Source of the DNA: Bradyrhizobium sp. CSA207
GTDB lineage: Bacteria; Pseudomonadota; Alphaproteobacteria; Rhizobiales; Xanthobacteraceae
DNA: 64,000 nucleotides
Assembly (NCBI RefSeq): GCF_029051685.1
Contig: NZ_JAACFT010000005.1
Location: forward strand, 1-64,000
Direction: 5' to 3'
In this document: piece by piece, positions 1 to 7,954 of the stretch
How positions within the stretch are numbered: the first letter of the stretch is position 1
How the letters are laid out: every line of letters begins with the position of its first letter
The notes under the pieces: generated by a model
Databases searched by the model: none
What the model was told of the DNA's origin: nothing
Seen by the model: only the letters and a program-made list of their open reading frames with translations
Translations under genes and position numbers: made by a program

Positions 1-386
1 ATTGTATACATTTTGCAAATCCGTCGCCTGCCGCCTTGCAGATCCGTTGCCCGCATGTTGGGCCCCTTCCCCTCGTGAGGAGAACGATGATGCGGGCAAG
101 CACGGCGCTCACTTGCACGCCTGCTTGCGCCCTGTGAGGGGGCTGATGCGTTCGGTGCCGACCTTGCATGCCGGCGCGCCGTCGCGACGGGGTGCGGGCG
201 TGGTCGGCGATGCGGCGTCCACCCGTGCGGCCGGGGGCGTGTGTGCCGGCCGTGTCGTGTCCGCTGCAAGCGGGGACGCCGCCACGGATGCCCCTATCAG
301 GGCGTAGGCAGCGACGCGGGCTTTGTGTCCGTGCACGGGGCCAGTTTAGCTGGCAAAGATGTATGCAGCAGCAGGGCTGCTACTTA
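1..386. other. No recognisable gene
   Basis: This GC-rich stretch lies downstream of the ardC remnant. Short open frames exist on both strands but they are arginine/alanine-rich, mutually overlapping, and show no recognisable motif or ribosome binding site. I see nothing functional here. Confidence 0.5.
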
Positions 387-1272
387 TCAAGCCATTGGTG
401 AAGTAATCGGTGCTTCACGGCGTTGCAGGAAAGACACCGCTTCACCGGCCTTGGACGCGGCCGTAAAGATAGCGCGCTTGTCGGCCTTCAGCACGTTCAG
501 CCAGTGCGCAAGGTACTGCGCATGATCAGCACGCGGCTCAACAGCAATCCCGAGTTCTGCGCAAAGGAATGCAGCGCCCAGCTCGGCGACCAGTTCTTCC
601 ATTGCATAGGCTTCCGTACCAAAGCGCCCGGACAGGTCGCGGTCACAGCGATGAGGCAGGGCGGTCCAGTGGGTCAGCTCGTGCAGCAGGGTGGAGTAGT
701 AGGCCTCGCTCGGCGTCGAGCTCGCCGATCCGGTGAAGGCTTCTCGCGGCGGCATGTGGATCTCGTCCAGCTTGGGTATGAAGCAGGCGCGGTTGCCGCT
801 ATGAACGATCTTCGCTTCGGTACGGGCAATGAAGCCATCGACGTCTTGCAGCTCTTGAACTGGAGTAGCAACCGGACCCTCGTTCAGGCCATCGACCTGG
901 TCGGCATTGAAGACGGGCGTCGCCCGCGCAAACAGACGGCTCTTACGTTCGTCCCCGCCTTCCTCAGTCGACCTCGATCTCCTTGTAGAAAACCACATAG
1001 GAAGCCTTCTGGCCCTTGCGGACGCTGGCCCCCTTCTCCGTCCACTGTCGGTAGGTGCCCCACAGGTGCGAGCCGTAGCCGTTCACCTGGGCCTCAACCC
1101 AAAGGCCGAGAACATTCACGCCGCGGTACTTGTTTCCGGAGGCAATATTGACGGGATGGCGTCCCCCGCTGCCACGGTGCCACGGCATCTGCCATTGTCC
1201 TGTACCGGCCTCGATCGCCGCTACGATGCGGTCGGTCAAGTGCTGGTGAATATCGAAGCGTTCCTTGCTCAT
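387..1272 (-). pseudogene. ardC: ArdC-family antirestriction protein, frameshifted
   Basis: ArdC proteins bind single-stranded DNA and carry a zincin-like metallopeptidase domain; they protect incoming conjugative DNA from host restriction. The N-terminal part starts with MSKERFDIHQ at 1272 behind a good AAGGAG ribosome site and reads to YKEIEVD, where it stops at 964. The rest continues in another frame from about 990 and contains the metal-binding HELTHW helix and a downstream acidic helix. The 886-nt span is one base longer than a multiple of three, so a single indel near 960-990 explains the break. It could be a real inactivation or a sequencing error. Its place at the leading side of the transfer genes fits the family. 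Confidence 0.8.
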
Positions 1273-1630
1273 CTCGTCTCTCCTTGTTTGCGGCCACCGG
1301 CCGTGCCGGCGACCGGAGAGACGCGGAGAGACGGACGCCGCACACCGAGAGGTGCGCGCCTGCGCGAGGGCTTGACCCTTGCGGCGGACGGACATCCGCG
1401 TCAGGTCAGCCGATGAGCATGGCTGGAGGGACGTGAAGGAGAGACGGGCAGAGGAGGCGGAGTTCCTGCTGAGAGGAGGGCTCACTTGGCGCGGATGAGA
1501 TCGCGTCGACGGCGACGGCCTGGCAGCATAGCAAACCAATAAGTCACACTGGTTCGACCGTTCTGAAGGAGCGGGGATGCCTGCGTGTCAGTGAAGCGCA
1601 TAATATCTTTATCCATAAGGAGATATGCGG
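1273..1630. promoter_or_regulatory. Divergent intergenic region with two ribosome sites
   Basis: About 360 bases separate the divergent ardC and RTX-like genes. The ardC side carries AAGGAG just upstream of its ATG. On the other side AAGGAG lies at 1617-1622. The ATG at 1625 is only two bases from it while the ATG at 1631 is eight bases away, which favours 1631 as the start of the next gene. I could not identify clear promoter hexamers. Confidence 0.4.
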
Positions 1631-3643
1631 ATGCGTTACTCGCCCCGTTTGCAGGCTGCGGCACTGACCGCCAGTGCCCTGGTTCCCTGTTCCTTCTCCT
1701 TCGCCCAGGCTGATATTCCCCTTGAGCGGGTGGCCCAGGACCCCCATGACGACTTGCGGGGGGCCAACGAGGCTTATCTTCGTCAGGTGGCCGCCAACTG
1801 CACCGGCAACGTCCAGGACGAGGCTTCCAAGCTTTGTCCGCAGAGTTGCATGATTGCGGTGCCTAATACTTCCCTGCCTGCCGGCGACAGTTGCGACCCG
1901 CGCACCTGGCGTTGCGCCTGGCCACAACAGGCGGTCGGCGAGACCCAGGCCTGCCCTTCCGGCTGGACCGGCACTTACAGCCAGGACCATTACTTCGACG
2001 TGCAGAGTTGCGGCACCACCATGGGCGACACCGGACAGGTGAAGCTGCTGAGCGTCAACTGCTCCCGCGACCGCCCCGAGGGCCGCACCGATGCCTGCCC
2101 CAATGTGGCCGGCGGCGGCTGGGTCGGCGGCGGTGCCACCTACTCCCGCACCCACCACGAGGTGCTGGTGGCTCCGCTTGGCACCACGGTCTCCGCTTCT
2201 TCCATTCCCTGGACCGTTTCCGAGACCTCCGTCACCGACTGGAGTTTGGTGGGCAATGTGAATTGCACGCGTGATATCAAGCGCGACACATATGATAGCT
2301 GCCTGAGCGGCGCTAGTTGTTACAAAGATACTGTAAGCAGTAACGGCGCCATTATGGCCAACACTTGCGGCATGCCGGCCAGCCCGAAAAAAAGTTCCAG
2401 CATGGTGGGACACCAGCACCTTGCGAGTGACCTGACTACTGTGGTGACCGACAGCTATGATGCAGCCACCCAAACTTTGAACGAGTGCGTTTGTCCTGAC
2501 GGTTCGGCAATGCCTGCCGATGGTCAGTGCACCAAACCTTGCCCTGACGGCGGCACCCGCCCTTATAACGGATACTGCCGCCCAGACCTTTGCTGGGGCC
2601 AGAGGTTTAGTGGCGATATAGCTTACTATGGCTGCTTGGAGTGCACCAATCTCTACCCCTCATGGCAAGTTATAGAATCGGGCGGTGGCTATTGCGGGAA
2701 TGACGGAACTGACGGTGATGGTGGCGGCGGCAGCTCTGGCGGTGAAGGAGATGCGGGCGGTGACGACAGCCCGGTGACCATCGATATGGATAATGACGGT
2801 TTCAATGTCATTTCGAAAGATGCCAGCACCGCCACCTTCGACTTTACCCCCGGCAAGCGCGTAAAGACCGCCTGGGTTAGCCCCAAGGACCCGCTGCTGG
2901 CGATGGACTACAACGGCAACGGCACCATTGACGGCAGCCTGGAAGTGTTTGGTAACGTAGACACCACCAACGGTTTTGAAGCGCTGCGCGTAGCCGAGGA
3001 CACCAACCACGACAACGTGATTGATGCCAAGGACAAGAACTGGAAGAAGCTGGTGGCCTGGTTCGACCTCAACGGCGACGGCGTTGGACAACCGAATGAG
3101 TTGAAGAGTTTGGATAGCCTTGGGGTTGCCGCCATTCCGCTTACCTACAGCGACAGCACCGAGCACACCAAGGATGCTTTCTTCCCCTTCACCGCCAAGG
3201 TGCTGATGAAGGATGGGTCTACGCGTCCGGCTAGCGATATCTTCCTGCTCGATAGCGCCGTTAAGGCTTTGTATGGAACCGCCGGCAACGATGTGCTGGT
3301 TTACAAGAAGCAGTTCCTGCTGGTGGACGGCCAGGATGGCAGCGACACCTTGAGGGTTGAGGGTGCGGATAACCTGATACTGGGCGGCACCGAGTTCCTG
3401 CTGCGCAATGTTGAGGTTATTGACCTGAAGAACAAGATTGCCAACCATGTGGACATTGACATGGTGCGCCTGCTGGAGAACAGCCGCAGCAGGCTTGACC
3501 TGACTATTGAAGGTGACAAGGCTGACAGCGTGACCGTTAAGAATGCTGCCGCGTTCACCAAGACCAAGGTTGCCGGCTACACCGTGCTTACCGACAAGGT
3601 TGGCAACAGGCTGCGCATCGGAAGAGCGATACAGCTCAAGTAG
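1631..3643 (+). CDS. Secreted cysteine-rich protein with RTX-type calcium-binding C-terminal region
   Basis: A protein of about 670 residues with a cleavable-looking signal peptide ending near FSFAQA. The N-terminal half (to about residue 360) is rich in paired cysteines and tryptophans and has a pattern of short degenerate disulfide modules. A Gly/Asp-rich linker (GDGGGGSSGGEGDAGG) follows. The last 280 residues carry acidic loops of the type DYNGNGTIDG and DLNGDGVGQ, as in the region next to RTX repeats in hemolysin-type calcium-binding proteins. An adhesin or secreted effector is likely; no enzymatic motif was seen. Its base composition is less GC-rich than that of its neighbours, suggesting separate acquisition. 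The start at 1631 is chosen from ribosome-site spacing. Confidence 0.65.
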   Translation: MRYSPRLQAAALTASALVPCSFSFAQADIPLERVAQDPHDDLRGANEAYLRQVAANCTGNVQDEASKLCPQSCMIAVPNTSLPAGDSCDPRTWRCAWPQQAVGETQACPSGWTGTYSQDHYFDVQSCGTTMGDTGQVKLLSVNCSRDRPEGRTDACPNVAGGGWVGGGATYSRTHHEVLVAPLGTTVSASSIPWTVSETSVTDWSLVGNVNCTRDIKRDTYDSCLSGASCYKDTVSSNGAIMANTCGMPASPKKSSSMVGHQHLASDLTTVVTDSYDAATQTLNECVCPDGSAMPADGQCTKPCPDGGTRPYNGYCRPDLCWGQRFSGDIAYYGCLECTNLYPSWQVIESGGGYCGNDGTDGDGGGGSSGGEGDAGGDDSPVTIDMDNDGFNVISKDASTATFDFTPGKRVKTAWVSPKDPLLAMDYNGNGTIDGSLEVFGNVDTTNGFEALRVAEDTNHDNVIDAKDKNWKKLVAWFDLNGDGVGQPNELKSLDSLGVAAIPLTYSDSTEHTKDAFFPFTAKVLMKDGSTRPASDIFLLDSAVKALYGTAGNDVLVYKKQFLLVDGQDGSDTLRVEGADNLILGGTEFLLRNVEVIDLKNKIANHVDIDMVRLLENSRSRLDLTIEGDKADSVTVKNAAAFTKTKVAGYTVLTDKVGNRLRIGRAIQLK

Positions 3644-3844
3644 GCTGAAGCGCCACCCGCCAAGAATAACAATGAAAGAATAAAATCATGCGGGTCTTCA
3701 TACTGAGTACAGTGATCGCGGCATTGCCCGTCCAGTATGGGACGAAGCTTGAATTTTGCAAGTGGGATCGGCAACACCTCCCCCGTGGACCCGCAAATCC
3801 GGCTCGTTGGCCGCCTTTCTGAAAATAGACTTACGGCTCACAAA

Positions 3845-4051
3845 TCACCGGGGCGGACACCCACCAGGATTACGCCCGCACCAATTGCTTGCTTCCGACC
3901 CGCTCCAGCCGCGCGCCTTGGCGCCGGATACGCAGTCATCGTAGGTGCACGTGCCAGCCTGCTTGGGCTGCGGTTTCGAGGGCTTTTGCTGGCCCATAGC
4001 CGGACCTGAGATCACAACGGCGGCGATAAGAAGCAGGGACGGTAAACGCAT
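3845..4051 (-). CDS. Small secreted protein
   Basis: A 68-residue protein with a signal peptide (MRLPSLLLIAAVVISGPAMG) followed by a Lys/Pro/Gln-rich stretch and a short mature domain with four cysteines (TCTYDDCV and NWCGRNPGGC). An AGAGGA ribosome site lies a few bases upstream of the ATG at 4051. It follows the retropepsin-like gene by 46 bases on the same strand, so the two may be co-transcribed. Function unknown; the four cysteines probably form disulfides in the periplasm. Confidence 0.55.
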   Translation of the reverse strand: MRLPSLLLIAAVVISGPAMGQQKPSKPQPKQAGTCTYDDCVSGAKARGWSGSEASNWCGRNPGGCPPR

Positions 4052-4097
4052 AATATCCTCTCGGCTGGTTGATAAACAACATTGGGAAAACTCAAGG

Positions 4098-5282
4098 TCA
4101 GTTCAAGGTACGTGGTTTCAGTTCGAGAGCGCCCCCGGCAAGTGTTATGTTGAAGCGCGCAAGAAATGTCATGCCCAAAAGGCCATCAACCTGCGGGCCG
4201 TAGGCAGCGGCGTTGCCCATATTGATCGCGACCGGCACGTTGGCAGCCCGCACATTGCCGATTTCCATCAGCTGTGCGTTACCGGGGGCGGATTGCACGG
4301 TGCCACCGACGACCTGGAAGGTGATGGGATTGCTCTCGTCGGGCAGGATGCGCGCCCGAGCCGCGAAGGCAGGCGTCATCGAAACCATCGACGCACCCGT
4401 ATCAACGATCATGCGCCCCTTGGCCCCGTTTATGGTCACGTCCACAATATTGGAGGTACCGACCACGACCCGGTCGCTCCCGGTGGCGTAGGATGCCCGG
4501 CAGTTGCCCTTGGTGGCGTATTCCGAAATCAGCTGAGAAATCTGTGGGGTCTGGCGCTTGGCGACGTCGTAGGAGAGGAACATCTCCAAAGGCGTAATCG
4601 CATCGCACGGACGCCCGACGGCATCGTACATGCGGGATATCCGATAGAACTCAGTGGCGGCAACATTAGATAGGTCCGAGAAAAGTTGCAGCGTACTGAT
4701 GAAGTCGCTGAGTGCCGCTTTGTAGTTCTTCAAGCGCTCATAAGCCGTCCCACGCAAAAATCTATATCGCGGCCTCGCCGGACTGAGCTTGACCATCTCT
4801 TCGGACACACCGAGCGCACCGCTGTAGTCTGCCAATCGCGTGAGCGCTGCATAGGCCAGTTCAAGCAGGTCGTCATTGTGGCCGCACCGTTCGCCGAAGC
4901 TCATGGCGCTTCTGGCGCCTTCTCGCGGATAGCCTGAGTCGACCATCAGCTTGGCCAGCGGCTCTATGGCTTCCCGGTCGCATGGCTCGCGCTGAAGCTG
5001 GTCGAGGAGCCGGGCAGCCTCACTCTTTTGTTCGAACGTGACTGGCATCGTTGTGACATCAAGACTGGCGTAGACCTTGCCGAACCGGCTTAGTGGCTCC
5101 GCCTTCTTGGCGACGGGTGCATTCTGAAAGAGCGACAGCAGGGCGCGTTTCTCTTCGGGAGACGCCAGTTGCAAGTAGAGCAGCGCGGCGCCCCCGCAAA
5201 CAATCGCGAGCGCAACGATGACTGCAATTGGGCCTAGGTACGCCGGTTGCTCGGTGTAATCGGGAATGAGCCGTTCTGGCAT
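4098..5282 (-). CDS. Membrane-anchored TPR protein with retropepsin-like aspartic protease domain
   Basis: About 394 residues. After a short N-terminus there is one membrane segment (LGPIAVIVALAIVCGGAALL). A helical repeat region resembling tetratricopeptide repeats covers roughly residues 70-270. The C-terminal 120 residues are a clan AA aspartic protease domain with the catalytic DTGAS motif near residue 296 and a downstream GLLGMTFL strand, as in the TIGR02281 family. Such domains work as dimers, so the TPRs may recruit partners. The long frame extends to 5540, but that would overlap the divergent resolvase start. MPERLIPDYT at 5282 leaves a normal promoter gap and puts the membrane segment near the N-terminus. 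Confidence 0.7.
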   Translation of the reverse strand: MPERLIPDYTEQPAYLGPIAVIVALAIVCGGAALLYLQLASPEEKRALLSLFQNAPVAKKAEPLSRFGKVYASLDVTTMPVTFEQKSEAARLLDQLQREPCDREAIEPLAKLMVDSGYPREGARSAMSFGERCGHNDDLLELAYAALTRLADYSGALGVSEEMVKLSPARPRYRFLRGTAYERLKNYKAALSDFISTLQLFSDLSNVAATEFYRISRMYDAVGRPCDAITPLEMFLSYDVAKRQTPQISQLISEYATKGNCRASYATGSDRVVVGTSNIVDVTINGAKGRMIVDTGASMVSMTPAFAARARILPDESNPITFQVVGGTVQSAPGNAQLMEIGNVRAANVPVAINMGNAAAYGPQVDGLLGMTFLARFNITLAGGALELKPRTLN

Positions 5283-5538
5283 GTAACCCCCAACGAGTGC
5301 GCAGCAACCGTCAGTGATTGCGAATTGCGCAGCCTTCTGCCGTGATAGCGAAATTCCTGATTTACGCATGAGCCGGAAAAGCTCAGTCTCGGGAAAAACA
5401 AGAAACGCTCTGCAAAGTTTCAATGCACCGAATAACTTCCTCAAAAGATTCGACAATTGTGCGAGGCGGCGCGTTAGCCCACCGCAGGGAAGGGGGCTTG
5501 CAAAATTCAGGAGTTTTGCAAGTAGCAAACTGAATCCC

Positions 5539-6105
5539 ATGCGTGTCTACGGGTACGCCCGTGTGAGCACCAGCAGCCAAGAGCTGGACATTCAACTCGC
5601 CCAGCTCGACACCGCTGGCTGCGAGCGGGTGTTTTGCGAAAAGGAAAGCGGCATCAAGGATCATCGCCGCGTACTCTCCCAGCTCATTCGGAGACTGCGG
5701 CCCGGCGACATTGTGATCGTCCCGGCTCTCGACCGTCTTACTCGCGGCGGCCCGTTCAAGATGCTGAGCGTTCTAGATGAAATCACCTCGCGTGGTGCTG
5801 CCTACAAGTCATTGGCTGAACCCTGGGCGGATACGACACACGAGCTTGGCGAGGTGCTGGCGGCCCTCGTCGGTTACATCGCCAGGAAAACGCGAGAAGA
5901 CATTATTCGTCGCACCAGCGCCGGACGCGAGCGCGCCCGGCAGAATGGCGTGAGGTTCGGTCGGAAGCCAAAACTCAGCATGGCGCAGCGCCAAGCCGCC
6001 TTGGCGCGCCGCTTGGCGGGTGAGAAGCAGGAGGTCATTGCCAAGGCATACGACGTCAGCTGCTCGACGATTTCCCGGTTGAAGCGGATGGACACCACCG
6101 GCTAG
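5539..6105 (+). CDS. Serine recombinase of the resolvase/invertase family
   Basis: A 188-residue site-specific recombinase. The N-terminal catalytic domain starts MRVYGYARVS, with Ser10 as the expected nucleophile, followed by the conserved arginine-rich LDRLTRGG region. A long helix (RKTREDIIRRTSAGRERARQ) and a C-terminal helix-turn-helix (KAYDVSCSTISRLKR) complete the small-resolvase layout. The length is normal for the family. On this element it could resolve multimers of the excised form or be a relic of a Tn3-type unit; no res site or transposase is visible nearby. The start at 5539 gives the canonical N-terminus. Confidence 0.85.
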   Translation: MRVYGYARVSTSSQELDIQLAQLDTAGCERVFCEKESGIKDHRRVLSQLIRRLRPGDIVIVPALDRLTRGGPFKMLSVLDEITSRGAAYKSLAEPWADTTHELGEVLAALVGYIARKTREDIIRRTSAGRERARQNGVRFGRKPKLSMAQRQAALARRLAGEKQEVIAKAYDVSCSTISRLKRMDTTG

Positions 6106-6157
6106 AAAGGCGCGCTCGGCGAGGCAGCATCAAGCTCTGGTTCGAAGGAACGGTTTC

Positions 6158-6412
6158 ATGGCGGGATGGATGGTGACGGTTGGAGTCGTAAGGGACGATG
6201 GCAAAGTCGGCCATGAAATGTATGCCGTTGCGGTCGATGATCCAGAGCAGGCCGTGCAGGTTGCGTTGAGAGCCGCCAACAGCGATGCAGCTGTGGTCAA
6301 CGGCGAGATCGATGAAGCCTCGATGAAATCGATTGGGCTGAAGGCTGGTGAGATTCTGAAGGTGCTTGACGAGAACTCCGATCCCCTCACGAGCCGGACG
6401 AGGCGCCACTAA
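6158..6412 (+). CDS. Small hypothetical element protein
   Basis: An 84-residue acidic protein preceded by AAGGAA at the right distance. It has a predicted beta-alpha-beta layout: MVTVGVVRDDG, then a helix (DPEQAVQVALRAA), then a strand-helix C-terminus. The pattern of a strand followed by a helix of the form PEDAV or PEQAV recurs in the 71-residue protein at 13,944, so the two may share a fold. It lies between the resolvase and the convergent relaxase 1. Function unknown. Confidence 0.5.
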   Translation: MAGWMVTVGVVRDDGKVGHEMYAVAVDDPEQAVQVALRAANSDAAVVNGEIDEASMKSIGLKAGEILKVLDENSDPLTSRTRRH

Positions 6413-6435
6413 GCGAAGAAACAGCCATGCAGTTG

Positions 6436-7695
6436 CTATCGTTCCGGAGTGTGGTCTTCCGCGCGGTCCGGCTTTACGCGACCGGGCTTGCTGCTGCGAT
6501 ATCTGGCGGCCGCAGGCTTCGCGGTTGGACGCGTGGCACCCTTTGACGCGAGACGCTCGCTGAAGGTCGGTTGCCCTTGCTGAGGGGGCGGTCGGTGGGG
6601 CCCCTTCTCTGCCTCCCGCATTTGCGAGAAGGTCTTGCGCGTCAAGCCAGGGCCTTCGCGCTCACCATTGCGGGCGGCTTTGATATCTGCGCTCTCGGTC
6701 TCGCCGCCCTGGCCAAGAGGGAGCACTCCTTGGCGCTGGCGGCTCCGGTCCTTCTCTCGCTTGTGGTCTGCCATGTTGACGACCTTTCCGTCATCGTCCC
6801 GCGGTCTGCCATCGCGGGGCGCGTGCTTGAGTGCCCTGAAGGATGGCCGTATCCGCCGCGGTTCTTCCACCGGCTCTGCGCGATGAGGGTTGTGAATGCC
6901 GCGAAGCGCGGAAATCTCCCGCCGCTGGTTGTCGGCGTCGACCGCATCCCAATAGTCGCGCTCGGTCTCTCGCCCGCCGGCCCGTCTCGCGCGGTTGACC
7001 TCGGGCCGGCTACGCCCCTTGTCGATCTTCCGATAGTCCACATCACGATGGCTACGTCGTGAGCCGGGTCGATTTCTGCGGCGGCGCGAGCGCGAGTCCG
7101 GCCGCGCACCGCGACGGTCCATGGCCTGGGCCTGCGGACCTTCGTGAATGGTCGGCTCCCGTTGAATGCCCTGAGCCTCAAGCGTCCGGCGGTCGATGCG
7201 CTCCTTATGGCCGGCGCGACTAAGGGCTCGGTTCGCATAATCCTCCCACTGCCGCCGCAGGCGCTCGGTGCTGCCAATTTCGCTTGTGCCGATTACCCGC
7301 TTGTTGGTCGACGGATCACGGTCGCGGATCACCAGGTGACAATGCGGGTTGCGGGCGTCCTTCCCCTTGGTGTGGAAGGCGGCGAGCCAAGGTGCTTTTC
7401 CCTTGGTCACGTGCTCGGCGAAGTCCTTTACCAGGCCAATCCGTTGCTCCTCGGTCAGCTCGCGCGGTAGGGCGAGCATAACCTTGTCCAGCACACGGGC
7501 GTTCTTGCGATCTCTGTCCTCGCAGCCGCGGAGATAGTCGGCAATCTCGCGGGGGGTCCGGGCCGGAAACCGCGCCTGCCGAATGTCGCTCAGCGCATCC
7601 TTGCGGGTGATGTAGCGGATATGGGCGGCGGCCGTGTACGGCTGCGCCTGCGTGGACTTGCCGACAGGAGTGTGATGCAGGCTGTAGATAGCCAA
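6436..7695 (-). CDS. MobA/MobL (MOBQ) relaxase 1
   Basis: A relaxase that nicks oriT and pilots the transferred strand. About 419 residues. The N-terminus AIYSLHHTPVGKSTQ is the first strand of the MobA/MobL fold, and the metal-binding HUH-type motif is seen in NPHCHLVIRD. The C-terminal half is a long Arg-rich, low-complexity tail without a helicase or primase domain. The start is set at a TTG at 7695 because GGAGG lies six bases upstream and the fold begins there; the ATG further upstream would add an unstructured leader. A strong oriT candidate lies just upstream at 7721-7748, which supports its role. It is convergent with the 84-residue gene. Confidence 0.85.
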   Translation of the reverse strand: MAIYSLHHTPVGKSTQAQPYTAAAHIRYITRKDALSDIRQARFPARTPREIADYLRGCEDRDRKNARVLDKVMLALPRELTEEQRIGLVKDFAEHVTKGKAPWLAAFHTKGKDARNPHCHLVIRDRDPSTNKRVIGTSEIGSTERLRRQWEDYANRALSRAGHKERIDRRTLEAQGIQREPTIHEGPQAQAMDRRGARPDSRSRRRRNRPGSRRSHRDVDYRKIDKGRSRPEVNRARRAGGRETERDYWDAVDADNQRREISALRGIHNPHRAEPVEEPRRIRPSFRALKHAPRDGRPRDDDGKVVNMADHKREKDRSRQRQGVLPLGQGGETESADIKAARNGEREGPGLTRKTFSQMREAEKGPHRPPPQQGQPTFSERLASKGATRPTAKPAAARYRSSKPGRVKPDRAEDHTPER

Positions 7696-7720
7696 CGCTC
7701 GCCTCCGTGGGGCCGTGCGC

Positions 7721-7755
7721 GGGTTTGCCTGCAAACCCATAAGTGCGCACTGCCC
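7721..7755 (+). other. Candidate oriT 1 (MOBQ type)
   Basis: A perfect 8-bp inverted repeat with a two-base loop (GGGTTTGC CT GCAAACCC, 7721-7738) is followed at once by ATAAGTGCGCAC. RSF1010/R1162 oriT has the same plan: an inverted repeat followed by TAAATGCGCC or TAAGTGCGCC, where the MOBQ relaxase nicks after the GCG. The site lies 26 bases upstream of the relaxase 1 start, the usual place. By analogy the nick would fall near 7747. Confidence 0.7.
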
Positions 7756-7954
7756 GCCGGACCCCACGATAGCCAGCCTTCCGGTCCCTCGCAAGCCGAA
7801 CGATGCGCCGTCCTAGGGCTCGCTCCGCTTTCGCCCACGAGCATTCCACGGACCGCCGACCCTAGCTGATTCAGGCCGCTGGGCACGCGCCGACGTTGAT
7901 TTTGGCGCCACAACTGTTGGATAGTGCCGCCAGGGGTACTCGCGGGGCACACAC

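Noticed and set aside
1..20. ATTGTATACA at the window start, similar to the GntR-type sites at 58,183
   Set aside because: It is a single short match far from the regulator and at the window edge; likely chance.
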